Assembly: GCA_003550325.1 (NCBI GenBank)
Contig: QKWP01002135.1
Location: forward strand, 1 to 64,000
Direction: 5' to 3'
Source: Gigaspora rosea
Taxonomy: Eukaryota; Glomeromycota; Glomeromycetes; Diversisporales; Gigasporaceae
Length of the DNA stretch: 64,000 nt
This document shows positions 33,933 through 45,707 of this stretch, in pieces (positions within the stretch are counted from its first letter, which is position 1; every line of letters starts with the position of its first letter). Both the position numbers and the translations under genes were made by a program. Under the pieces are notes generated by a model. It saw only the letters and a list, made by a program, of their open reading frames with translations, searched no databases and had not been told where the DNA came from.

Positions 33933-36195
33933 AAAGCATTTATATGAAAGCTAAGCGTTCAGAAAAAAACAGTCTGACAAAAGTTTAGGTATTTTTGGGG
34001 TATATTATTATTTCGATGAAAACCATCTATGATTAACATATCAATATCCTTCGATAAAAGATCTTTGATAAGAAAACTCACATTCTCATTGATTATAAAA
34101 ATTTTAATACATCTTATTACTGTATTTAGATTAAAATTTTCTATTGTAAAATAATATAAAAACTCGAGTATATTTTGTTAATATAAAACAAACAACCAAT
34201 CAAACAAATTTCTATCCTGCTCTTGTCCAATGTATTTTTCCCGTTTTTTCTCTTTGGTTAAAAAGATTATATAATAAACATATTAAATGAATTGACAAAT
34301 ATATTATTACTGATTGAAAATTTTTCTTGGCAAAAGTGATTGGCGTGAAGAATTTTTCACGCGCACGTCTTTTATTTTTTAGAAAAGATAACTTTAATTG
34401 AATTAAGAAATATTAAACCAATAAAAACAGTAAATTTATATGAATAATTTTTTAAAATAATCTAGAATTAAATAGAAAATATTGACTTATCCTCACATAG
34501 TTAACTGAAAATCAGGAAATATTTTTTTATATATATATTGTATAATATTATGCTTTTACTTCTGAGTCTAGATTTTCAATCGTATAAATCAAACCTTTGT
34601 AAATTACTGGATTTTTATACTTTGTTCTATAATAAAAATATTAAGACTATCAATAATATGAAATATTTAACCTTTATAAATTTGTAAATAAATTACGTAA
34701 AAATATTTTTAATGACTTCTACTAAAACGCACCTATGATGTTTTATCACCTATGTTACATTATCTCAAAAACTAGCTAATTAATTAGTACGCGTGATCAA
34801 AGTAAAAAATGCTCTACGCCCCTAAAAACCCTTCCCAAACTTTATAAAAATTGAGAAAAATCTATAGAAATATAAAAAGGTGCAAAACTATCATAGGTAC
34901 TGTACGTTTTATAATAAATGTTTGAGTATATTATCTGTTAATAGTTCGAAACCAGATATGTTTAAAATATTCTAAATTTGACCATTTTTTTTAAAAAATG
35001 GCACGTAAAAAAAAATAATAATAGGGATATAAATTTTATTAATAATATATAATGTTTAAAATAATTAGCAGTAAAAAGCCCATGCAGAATCCTGCTTTGC
35101 ACAGTTCTGCTTGTTCGATAAACAAAGAAACTATGGATTGACTTGCAGTAAACTATCAATAAAACACTAGGATATTGTGATAAAATTTTCTTTTGATTTT
35201 TTATTTTATTTTATTTTATTTTTAGTTTAAAATATATTTTATATATCGCTACAAATCTGCAAAATTAGAAATAAACGCAGCAGAATTTGTTTGTTAAAAC
35301 AGTACGTAAAATCCTACACTAGTATAACAAATAACAAATGCGACAACAAAGTCTACATCTTTTTAGAAACTGTATATGTATGTATATATACATATATAGT
35401 ATATATATTATAATAATATATACAATAAAATTAACAAACATAATTTGTATTGTAAAAATTTCGGAAATAAACTTGAAACACACAAGTTTAAGTGTGACAA
35501 ATTCGGATATTCTTTGTTCTTAATAAACATTCACGGGTTATATAACCAATAAATGCTAATAAATGACAATCGGAATTTTCACTCGAAATGTACTGCACTT
35601 ATTTAAGTACGTACAGTAAATACTGTATGTACATGCGAGTATATTCGAGTATGTACTGTACGTACGTACGATTGCAGCATGAGAAACACTTTCGGGCGAA
35701 CATCTATGTGTCAAGTGTTCAGTGCATGAACACTTTTTGAAATTAAACAATTTGTAAAATCCATGTTTCTTTTAGAACTTTGTAGAAACGGTTCTTTATG
35801 TTCTTATGGAGATAACCGACCGATTCTACATAAACACATATAGAAACGAATAGCTTAAAAAGGGATTTTTCATTAACTCAAACGGAACTGCAGAACAGAA
35901 TACTAAATGGCGTAAACAAATGACGTAACATATGACATAAGCAAATGACTTATCTGAGATTTATCTAAGTGACGTACGTACTGTACGTACAAACAAAATG
36001 TTAAGATTTTTATTATTAATAATAATAAGAATTCAAAATTACAAAATTAAATATGTATCTACAAGTTTTTTTTTTTTTTGAAATTATTATACATATGAAA
36101 GGATTGATTTGTTGAATAATGTTTTTTAGGGATATATGCAAAAAAAAAAAATTATTTTTTTTTTAAAATAAAAAAAAAAAAAAAAAAAAAATGGA
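33933..36195. other. Intergenic DNA; GTACGTAC-rich patch at 35.6-36.0 kb
   Basis: No convincing gene. Between 35605 and 35675, and again near 35975-35990, palindromic words such as GTACGTAC and TACTGTACGTAC cluster. Short frames (34962-35159, 35338-35523, 35556-35750) are mostly AT-rich and lack known motifs. Confidence 0.4.
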
Positions 36196-37903
36196 TTAGA
36201 AAAATCCAGGTTTTGGTGGTAATGGTTTATTAGGTAATTTCCCTTTCACATTTGATTTTGAAGGGTTTTGTGGTGGTATAGCAGGAAATAAGAATACATC
36301 ATCATCAGCTTCACTATAACGAAAATAATAAAAATCATTTGATTCAGTAACCCTTCCTTGTGATCTTCCTATATTACTCCTACGTTGATTATTTTCATAT
36401 ACCGGTAATATAGAATTATTATTACTACCATTATTTTGAAATATAGATTGTAATATTGTACTTGTTGATCTTTTGCTTTCACGACTATTAGGTCGACTTA
36501 TAGGTTGAATAACTTGTAATCTACTATTATTATTGTTTGTAAAAATTTTTGAGGGACTATTTGATCTTGAATAATTACTATTTTGTTGACTACTTTCTAA
36601 ACTTGTCGAAGTATAATTATTAAAATAAGTAGCTAAAGAAGTTCCATGATCAGAAATCATTATTGGAGTTGGAGGTGAAATAGGAATTCCAACAAAAGAA
36701 TTAGTTGAAGCTATACTTCGATCACGTGAAAAAGATATCGGAGGTTCTAGCATACTATTTATTATGATTGAACCATTATTTTGAATAATTGATGTTGGAG
36801 ATTTGAAGCTTAAAGGAGGTGTCAAATTATTATTGTTGCTTTTTTTGTTAGATCTTGCAATTATGAGACGTTGAGCACATAATGATGTGAGAATTAGGGT
36901 AGGTGTTACATTGATGAAACGACTAAGGTAATCGTCGTAGGTTAAAATGAATAATACATTTATTGTTTGAAATGATGATATTATAGCCAAGTAAAGTAGT
37001 CCCTATAAATGATATAATTATATATATTAATAAATTTAACATACATTTATATATATAAAAAAAAAAAAATTATATATGATATATATATATATTATATTAT
37101 ATATTATATATTATATATATATATATTTATGTATATATATTAACTTACATCATTAAACAAAATTTGTCGCCATTTTTGTTTTGTTTGCATCCTTTTATTT
37201 TGATTATTTTGATTATTTTGTATTTGGAATGCAATTAATCCAAATATCAACCAACAAAAAATCGCCATCATAATAAATCCTACAGGAACGAATTGTTCAG
37301 GACTTACACCTTTTTGTAAATAACAATTTCCATCTTTGCCTTCGACAAAATTACCAAATCCAAAGATATTCGCTACATGTAAAATAGAAGTTGTACCAGC
37401 GAATAGAAATAGGGACACGAGTAAAATAGGTGAATTATAGAATTTACGTAAACTTGAAAGTAAGATAAAGCATTGAAAGATTATGCCGAGTGCATAGTAA
37501 CTCAAAGAGAGGAATGATAAAGAGCCACAGGTCATTGAAGTTTGTTGGACAAAGTAGAGAAATAATAAGATCACCGTACAATATGCTAATGTGTTTATTC
37601 TTTTAATATATTAATTGTATATCGGAGATGGGAGATGTTAGAGGCATGAATTCATATATAATAAAATGCCTTAGATCTAGAATAAAATATATACCGTACT
37701 TACTTATCAAGAATCAAATATACTAAGTCAGATATTATCCATTGCTTTCTTGAATACCAATTCCAAATATCGGTAACATTTATGATTGAATCATAAAAGT
37801 ATATAGATATAGCACATGTTACATATATTTCATATCTTTTAAAAACTTCTGCAAGAGGAACAGATACGAAAGAAATGTTACTCGGGTTTTCTAACGTGCT
37901 CAT
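36196..37903 (-). CDS. Seven-membrane-segment protein with disordered tail, three exons
   Basis: Exons 37903-37704, 37599-37149 and 37002-36196 join in frame to about 485 residues; both introns have GTAAGT donors and AG acceptors. Hydrophobic segments: FKRYEIYVTCAISIYFYDSI, the helix across the exon 1/2 joint (LVYLILDK then INTLAYCTVILLFLYFV), SLSYYALGIIFQCFILL, SPILLVSLFLFAGTTSIL, FVPVGFIMMAIFCWLIFGLI, LYLAIISSFQTINVLFIL and TPTLILTSLCAQRLIIA. That makes seven, then a tail of about 200 residues rich in S, N and P, ending with a proline-rich LPNKPLPPKPGFF. The first part (DIWNWYSRKQWIISDLVYLI) resembles fungal DUF6533-type proteins. A receptor-like plasma-membrane role is inference from topology. 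PLPPKP could bind an SH3 domain. The gene looks intact. Confidence 0.75.
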
Positions 37904-40585
37904 ATTACTGTATAATTTACTGTATAATTATCTCATTTATTTTTTTCATATAATATGTAATGGTTTTTTTTTTTTAAATATTAAAAAAAAAGTTAAGAAA
38001 ATTAAAGAATGTTGAAATATATATATATATATCAGATATGTTGAAAGATGGGGAAATCCAGCCCCCTTTTTTAATATGAAATCCTAAAGTCGAAAACCGA
38101 CTAAAATTTTTTCAAATATAACAGATAAACAGATCTTTTAGCCTATTTATTGAAAATCAGTTGACTATAAATTGATACCATTCTTAGAATTTTTTGGCAT
38201 TGTATTGTCGGACGGAATATCATTTGTTCTTTATTAATCAGTTTTTCATTTATAGAATTTTTAAAAAAAAAAAAAAAAAAACTATAAATTATATTTTAGA
38301 CAATCAACTTATTATCTATTACTAAATTTCCTGCTAAAATCCTGTTCTAGAATATCACTTAAATTAAAACATACTTTTTTAAGAATACCCAAGTGTAACC
38401 TTCTCTTGTAATCCTTAATCGACAATATCATTGGGCTAAAGCTTTCTACCTTACTTTTTTTTATAAACCAATTTTATTAATATCTTTATAAATAACCATG
38501 TGCAAAATGATACGCCTTTAAAAAAAAATCATAGGGTAATCCGGACCGAACACGGCTGAATATGTGTTATATGCATATCACACATGCCTTATCGATAATG
38601 TCCGCTGAATTTCATTATTTCATTTAAAAAAGTTTCGTTTAGTTCGGCCTTTAAAAGTTCAAATATTGAAATATATATATATATATACGAATTATGTCCC
38701 TATATAAATTATAAAATATATCTATATATATCAGATATATATATATATATATATATAATTACCTAGACATTGAACATTGATGTATTAAAACATTTTATTT
38801 TATTTGGCGCTCAAAATATCTGCATCAAAGAAGGGGGCAATGAAATAGTATATATTATCAGTTATATACTTTTTATTTATATAACTTTATCATCTGATTT
38901 ATTGACTATCGAAAAGTTAATTCTTTTACACTGTACAAGTCCGGCTCGAAAACCTTTTTTAACAAGATCCACACGTTACACTATTATCCACCCCGTTACA
39001 CTATTATATATATATATATATTTGTGTATATATATATTTGACCCGACCGGCCGAATCATAACCAAAAAAAAAAAAAAAATTTTGTTTTTTTGATTTGTTA
39101 TTATTATTATTATTATATTAGTTAAATCGGTGTTCCTCGTAGACACCTTATTTCATAGACAATTAATTTATAGACAAGTTAATTTACAGACAATCAATTC
39201 AAAAATAAATTTATTTTACCAACAAAGTAATTGTAGCCATTGTCATTAAGGATCAGAGGATCATAATTATGTTTAGGGTTAGTGTAAATTAGAAGAAAAA
39301 ACTTTTCATATGAAATGAGTTACATGAGCTGTAATTGTTTGTGAAAAAAATGTTTAAGTGATTTTCGTTGAATGATACATATTTTTAGTAATTTATATTT
39401 TATAATTTATATAACAGATAACGATAAGCAACTTAAAGCTTAATTAATATTAATAAATTATCGCTGTTTACACAAAATGAATTATATTCAAATTTTGTTC
39501 ACATGTTCACTTGATTTTCATTCATTATCAATGCAAATGACTTTCTTTATATTCATATCCTCACAATAATAAAAAAAAAAAAACAATCGTGACAATCAGG
39601 TGATTATACAGTACATGTGAAGCAATCAATAGAAAAAATGTGTAGCATTATAGATCCGAAGCATACATATCATATGATGAATATGCATATTTTGTTACAC
39701 TAAATTAGAGATTTATCCGGATAAATTATTGTTTTACCTGGGTACAATCATACCAAATTTAATAATATGAACGAGCGTGCGGACAGACAAAAAAAATTCC
39801 AAATTACGTTTCTGATATAATCTTCATAATGTTTTATACGGATGCATTAATAAAAAAAAGTAACTTACATAATTTTTGTATCACTTAATGCTTAGATATT
39901 GAGAATTCTTCACCACGCTCCACGACCTTTAAAAAAGGTAGTATTATTAATCGAATTTTTTTAAAGTTTAATTAATTTTAACAAGAATTTCGAAAATTTG
40001 AACCAAAAATATTTAGTTTAATAAAAATCTATCTAGTTAAATAATGTTATCTTTTTTATTTTAATTTTATGCTGTATTTTAAATTAATTTTTATTTTTTT
40101 ATTTGATTTTTTTTTAAGCGATCTTGCCTTTGTTTATTATGAACTATAATACATGTGTATACAAAAATTTATGTCTATCTATGTATTTGCTTGTTCTATC
40201 TAAAAAAGATTCACCAAGCATGTTGTCCAATACGATCTGTCATAATGACTATTTGTCTAATTCAGGTTTCTTAATTAACTAAATAATTCAATTATTTTTT
40301 GAATATCACTGACTAACTGCCATATGCCATATTAAGATTGTTTAATTTTGAGTTTTGATTTTAGCTAGCAATAGCCAGCTTGGCTTCTTATTCTATTTTA
40401 TTCAATTTTTTATTGTTCTTTTATTTGTTTTCTTTTCTTCTACTTTAATTTTTTCTTTTTTTTACTTTTTTTTCTTTTTATTTTATCAAGCTCTGCTTGA
40501 AGATTCTGGTTTTTTTTTGCTATTACCTTTTTTTTTACTCTGTATACAGTATATTTTCTTTATATCTAGAGACTTCTTTTTGTTT
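37904..40585. other. Intergenic DNA with TA microsatellites
   Basis: Holds TA-rich microsatellites around 38016-38030, 38670-38760 and 39005-39040 and long T- or A-runs. T-rich hydrophobic frames near 40355-40697 are low-complexity translations. No gene seen. The TA repeats at 37080-37142 lie in the second intron of the preceding gene. Confidence 0.45.
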
Positions 40586-42390
40586 TCATTTGTGTTTTTT
40601 TTTTCTTATTCTACTATTATTTCATATTTTAGTATTTATATATGTTTTAAAAAATGCTTTTATATCAGGTTTATCACTACACGTACTTGAATTATAATAT
40701 TAGTTTTTTTTTATTAATCTAATTAGTTTCTTTGTTCTGTTTTTTAAATAATATTTTGTCTTCATTTGTGATACTTTTCTTTTTTTCTTATTCTACTATT
40801 ATTTCATATCTTAGTATTTATATACTGTATGTTCTAGTGATTGGACCCGTTTAAAAAAACATGACCCGGGTCACCCGGCGGGTTGACCCGCGGGTCACCC
40901 GGGTGATCGATGGGTCACCCGGGTCTACGGGTGACCCGTTCAACCCGGGTCAAAATCATACCCGGGTGAGCACTAGGTAATAGAAAAAATTCTGCTACGG
41001 GTCACCCGCGGGTGAACACTGGGTAATAAAAAAAATTCTGCTACGGGTCACCCGCGGGTAATGATGCTGCCCGAAACTATTTTGAAAAATTATGCCGAAA
41101 TTCCGAAACTATACCAAAATTCCGAAACTAAGTTTATATTTTTATTTAAATTTATTTAATTTTTATACATTCGCTCTAATCTAACTATCAACTACTAATC
41201 GCTCCATTCTTGGTACTAATGTAATACTCTTTGCTCTTCATAACAAACCCGTCAACAACTATAATGTGACTAACCAGTTCCCGAATCTCTTCTATTTAAC
41301 CTTACAAAAACTAGAAAAAAAGTAATTAGTAAAATAACAAAGAAAGCACGAAAAAAGAATAAGCACTTATCTTAGTGCCAGTTCTAGCACTTTCGTGTCG
41401 AGATCTCTGAAGCTTTATGCCGTTTCACCCTTTCTGGGTCGAGATCTCTGAATCTTTATGCCATTTCCTCTTGCCGGCAGTACACAAAGTCCATAAGAGA
41501 AAGAAGTAATTAGCAAAAAAGAACGAAAAATAAAAAGAAATACAAAAATTAGTTTTAGCACTTCCGGGTTGAGATCTCTGAGTCGAGATCTCTAAATCTT
41601 CACGCCATTCCACCCTTCCTAGTAGTACACATAACCTATAGAAGAAAGGAGTATTTAGCAAAAAAAAACGAAAAATAAAAAAGAAGAAAGCAAAAAAAAA
41701 AAAAGAACTAATACTTATCTTAGTCAGTTCTAACACTTCCAGGTCGAGATCTCTGAATATTATGCCATTTTACTCTTGCCGGCAGTATACAAAACCTATA
41801 GAAGAAAGAAATAGTTAGTAAAAAAAAAAACAAAAAATAAAAAAGAAAAACATAAAAACTAATACTAATCTTAGTATAGATTTAAAAATTTAAATAAAAG
41901 ATCAAAAAGATCTTAAAAAAATGTAAAAAAAAAATGTAACGTTATAAAAAAAATTTGAATAAATAAAATAAAAAAATTTAATAAAATAAAAAAAAAATAA
42001 AAAAATTTAAATAAAAGAAAAAGAAAAAAAAAATATGTAAAAGATCTTAAAAAGATCAAATATTATCTATTTATTACAGATCAACTTCGTATCGAAGTTC
42101 GCTGTAAACCCATACGGGTCACTGACCCGCGGGTTGAACCACGGGTGACCCGCGGGTTGACCCATGGGTGACCCGCGGGTCACCCGCGGGTTGACCACCC
42201 GGGTGGGCCATAACTCAACCCGGGTCACCCGCCCACCCGCGGGTGACCCGGGTGATACTTACCCGGGTCAGAACACTAGTATGTTCTAAAAAATACTTTT
42301 ATATCAGGTTTATTACTACTTAAATTAGACCATTAGTTTTTTTTATTAGTTTCTTTGCTCTGTTTTTTAAATGATATTTCTAATTATCTT
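40586..42390. repeat. Tandem duplication of about 180 bp, second copy split by a hAT element
   Basis: The unit starting TTCATTTGTG, containing TTATTCTACTATTATTTCAT, ATATCAGGTTTAT and TTTGTTCTGTTTTTTAAAT, is present at about 40586-40760. It occurs again as 40761-40834 plus 42279-42390. The hAT element 40835-42278 separates the two parts of the second copy. Confidence 0.65.
40835..42278. mobile_element. Non-autonomous hAT element with internal tandem repeats
   Basis: Ends TAGTGATTGGACCCG and CGGGTCAGAACACTA, flanked by GTATGTTC on both sides (40827-40834, 42279-42286). Both subterminal zones are arrays of GGGTGACCCG/CGGGTCACCC words. The middle (41340-41870) has three to four copies of a unit containing GGTCGAGATCTCTGAA and TGCCGGCAGTA. 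No transposase. Termini resemble hAT 2, which might have mobilised it (inference). Confidence 0.85.
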
Positions 42391-42469
42391 TTTTTAATCA
42401 ATATTTTTTTTTTTGCTTTTGACTTAAAAAATAGTCTTTTTGATTTTTTTGTTTAATTCATTTTCTTTT

Positions 42470-43260
42470 TTTTTAAAAAAAATGCTAAAAGTGAGACCTT
42501 GCTTTTATCTTTATTAAATTTAATAGAAACTTTTTACAATACTGAAAGAAATTTCATTTTTTTTATATCTAATATAGTCCAGTGCTGTACCTCAAATAGC
42601 TCTGATTCAAATATTTTTTGTACAAATTAATTTTTAATTTTTTTAATTTAATATACTTATTAGGTTACAGGATTAATAAAAATAAAATTATTTTGATTAT
42701 TTTATTGATAAAATAAAAAATTTATTAATAGTAACTTTTTTTAACAATATTTACTATATAATTTACTATAGTAATTTATATATATGCGTATATAGTAAAA
42801 AAAATCAAATTACCTCACTTTAAAGCTTAATTTCTTCACAACTAGTGATTCAATTTTGCTCAAATTTTAACCATATTTTTATCATAAGCACATTAATGCA
42901 CTTGCATAGTACAAGCTCATAGAACTGTATATTGGTTGCAAAAATATTTAAAATATCTTTTTTTTAAAAAAAAAATTTTCCATTTTTTTTGAATACAGCA
43001 AATTGTACATGCAAAATTATTAAAATAAAACAATGTTAAAACAATAAAAATAATATAATAAGTTAGATTAAAACCTATTTTATTTGATATTAAAAAATTT
43101 TAATAATTAATCAAAAATATAAAAACTTTTACTAAAAGTTAAAATTATGAAACTTTTTGAGATACAAATCTTTATGCACTGGACCATATTAAGAATAAAA
43201 ACTTAGACATATATCTAAGTAAATCTAAATACTTATCTGTAGCCTAAATATTTAATTTGT
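42470..43260 (-). mobile_element. LINE 3' end, short copy, split by a TIR element
   Basis: GAGACCTTGCTTTTATCTTT at about 42506 and, after an insertion, ACTTAGACATATATCTAAGT near 43201 match the 3' end of the LINE at 44.1/57.1 kb. The interval 42575-43186 is an insertion with inverted ends (AGTCCAGTGC / GCACTGGAC) flanked by ATATTA-type DNA, probably a mariner-like MITE. This copy preserves the LINE sequence that the 12.9 kb element interrupts. Confidence 0.65.
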
Positions 43261-44099
43261 TTTCATCTTTAGAGTTTCTTAATTTTTAATATTTTTTTTA
43301 AAGAATTTTGATAAATTTAGCAAGTTGTGATATTATAGGTTAATATTTAAAAAAAAATTAAAATGATTTTTAGTTAAAGTTAGGATTTGAACTAGTATTA
43401 ACAGTAATATAATATGTCACATACAAATTTTTTATATATAAAATTATACAAAAAAACATATAAAATTACTATAAACTTGTTAGCCAAGATTAGTTTCAAC
43501 CTACATATTAATTTAAAATTAAATTTTGCAATTATATAAAGCAAAAGAAGAAAAATAACTTATCTTTTCTGCCACGTTACTATTCGCCATTTTTGTACAA
43601 AACAAAATNTTTTTAAATGTCAAAGTTGAAACTTTATTTAAGCAAAAATAATAAATTTACATTTAAAGATTTCAGAACTATATTTGTATTACTGTAAAAC
43701 AGGCACCCATTGTGACATTATACCTTCTATTTTCTAATAATGCTATAATTAACTATTTCAAATTAATTTACTAGCTAGAGTAGGTTGAAGGAAATCTCAG
43801 TATATGACCTGACATTATTGTATACAGTTTGTTAGAGAAAAACCTTGTAGAAACCATTTTTCTATAAGGGGAGAAAAGTTTATATATGATATATCTAGTG
43901 TGGCTATAGTTGTTGTATGGGATATATTTGGAAAGAAATATTTCTTTCTTTTCATTTTTGAAGTAATATTACAAGCATGTTCCCATTGATGTTGAGGGAT
44001 ATTTCATAAGGACCTAACAGTATTTTGAAACCAATGTAAAAGATTATTAAACAGGGAGATAAGGAATAATTTAGTTTGTTTAGTAGTAAGTAATTTAAT
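43261..44099. other. No gene; inverted relative of 61.19-61.38 kb
   Basis: The stretch around 43400-43600, including TTGTTAGCCAAGATTAGTTTC, recurs reverse-complemented at about 61190-61380. Otherwise AT-rich and without coding signal. One ambiguous base (n) at about 43609. Confidence 0.45.
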
Positions 44100-44232
44100 T
44101 TTTTTTTTTTTAAATGTTAAGATGAGACCTTGCTTTTATCTTTATTAAATTTAATAGAAGCTTTTTACAATACTAAAAGAAATTTCATTTTTTTAAACCT
44201 AATGCTAAAAATAAAAACTCAGACATATATCT
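44100..44232 (-). mobile_element. Detached 3' tail of the LINE
   Basis: On the minus strand this is the end of the LINE 3' UTR, finishing in a poly-A run (T-run at about 44100-44112 on the plus strand). It is cut off from the rest of the LINE (57143-60500) by the 12.9 kb element. Confidence 0.75.
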
Positions 44233-44960
44233 AGTAGAGCGAAAAGGAGGGTTCTGGGGTCAGATGTCGGTGATATATTCAGAATGGCCTCCAATCCCTC
44301 TCTACAGATCCTTCTAGATATATTTAATCATATATCGAATTCAAGCTCTAAATTATGCTAGAGCCAAATCCTGTTAACTTACTCTCCTTACTCCTAAATT
44401 TAGGCTTCCAACATTAAGGAGTACATAGTCTTTGTTAACGCTCTGGCTATGTTTTTAATCCCAAACAAGATAACAAAACAATTATGCTATCTCGCTTGCC
44501 CTTGAAACGAGCAGAGAGCACCGAGGACTGAAGTGTCCGAGTGTACTTCTCTGTGAGCCCATTCAAGCCTAAAATGCATACTATTTTCTATGTTATCCTA
44601 GAATTAATTCAGAACGTGATTTAACACTATCTAGCAAAGGACAAAAAATGCTAAGTTTCACTTTGCAGAGGTGAGACTTAGCTATTAGATGAGACTTATC
44701 CGATCAGAGGTGAGATTTAGCTATTAGGGGTGAGACTTATCCGATCAGAGGTGAGACCTATCCGATCAAAGGTGAGACTTATCCGAGAGAAGACTTATCC
44801 AAGGTAAGACTTATTATACATATTTTAAAGTCTCATTGCCACGTCTCACCTGTTTTTTTCACAAGCTCAAAAAACAAAATATAGTAATCAGTTTAGAGTT
44901 TATCTACTTTCTGGCTTCGAGTGATTTATCACAAGAAGGCGAGGATCTAGCTTCTGAGCT
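44233..44960 (+). repeat. Left terminal inverted repeat, about 728 bp
   Basis: Pairs with 56414-57142. Inner half contains a run of GGTGAGACTTATCCGATCAG-type units (44670-44810, about six copies), tandem in each TIR and slightly different in number between the two ends. The inner edge overlaps the 3' end of the cysteine-rich ORF. Confidence 0.9.
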
Positions 44961-45175
44961 TTATCACGCAATTTATTATAATATTGAATAACATAATAGC
45001 CTCTGATATGCTCTGCACACCGGCCACAATCTGTAGCTATAGGTTTACTACAATCAGTACAAGGATAGCGTTTTTTACTTTTCCAATAATGCTGGCATCC
45101 TTCTGGACGAATACAAGCTTTACCACAAATCTTACCAGAGTTATGAAGATAATTACAAGTATAAAGATTCTTCTT
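44900..45175 (-). CDS. Small cysteine-rich ORF, partial
   Basis: An open frame of 91 codons on the minus strand without a methionine. It contains ICGKACIRPEGCQHYW, YPCTDCSKPI and DCGRCAEHIRGYYVIQYYN: eight or more cysteines plus histidines in zinc-finger-like spacing. The tail (RLLVINHSKPESR) is read through one of the element's short palindromes and lies inside the left TIR. I do not know the family. The upstream region has stops and no clear exon, so the start is unresolved. It may be a truncated gene or the last exon of one. Cysteine spacing and its place inside the element are the only evidence that it is real. Confidence 0.45.
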   Translation of the reverse strand, partial: KKNLYTCNYLHNSGKICGKACIRPEGCQHYWKSKKRYPCTDCSKPIATDCGRCAEHIRGYYVIQYYNKLRDKAQKLDPRLLVINHSKPESR

Positions 45176-45267
45176 TTACTATAGAATAAAAATTTTTAAT
45201 AATAGTAGAAAATAATTAATTAAAGAAAAAAGTTTGTAAAGAAATTATATAAAAATTTTCTTTCACA

Positions 45268-45648
45268 ATGAGCACCCAAAACCAATTAGCTGAAACCAAG
45301 CCCACATACAAAGACATCGAGCAAGCTTTAATTAATGTAATCAAAGCAGGTCTCTATTATAGAAACCCAAAAGACGGCAAGTTCATGCAAAATTATAAAG
45401 AAAGAATTAGAAAATTACGCCAAGCAGAAGACCCAGAAGAATATATACAAAATTTGGCCATGACAATATTTCTCAATAAAAACAAATATAATGAAATTAT
45501 GAATGACTATAAATCATGGCATAGGCGAGATCCAAAGATTTTTAATTCGATTATAGAACTATATAAACTATATTACAAATTAGCCCAAGACCACTTTGTT
45601 GACGAAGCCCAGATCGATAAAGAAACAGAAGAATTTATTAATTTATAA
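45268..45648 (+). CDS. Hypothetical 126-residue protein of the element
   Basis: ATG at 45268 follows an A/T-rich leader and gives a charged, helical protein: a lysine/glutamate-rich N-terminal half (YKDIEQALINVIKAGLYYRN, YKERIRKLRQAEDPEEYI) and an ending DEAQIDKETEEFINL. No cysteine motif, signal peptide or membrane segment. I do not recognise it. It sits between the left TIR and the 3' end of the integrase gene, in opposite orientation, with about 60 bp between the two stop codons. Codon use and composition look coding (regular amino-acid mix, no low complexity), and the frame is undamaged, unlike most genes of this element. A small structural or regulatory protein is possible but untested. 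Confidence 0.6.
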   Translation: MSTQNQLAETKPTYKDIEQALINVIKAGLYYRNPKDGKFMQNYKERIRKLRQAEDPEEYIQNLAMTIFLNKNKYNEIMNDYKSWHRRDPKIFNSIIELYKLYYKLAQDHFVDEAQIDKETEEFINL

Positions 45649-45707
45649 AAGACCAGAGGAACACCAACTTGAAGCATTCCATGAACATCTTTTATATTAT
45701 AAAATTT

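Noticed and set aside
40355..40697. F/L-rich membrane-like ORFs
   Set aside because: T-rich low complexity within a tandem-duplicated non-coding unit.
44984..45184. 66-residue plus-strand ORF
   Set aside because: It is the complement of the cysteine-rich minus-strand frame, which has the better protein signal.
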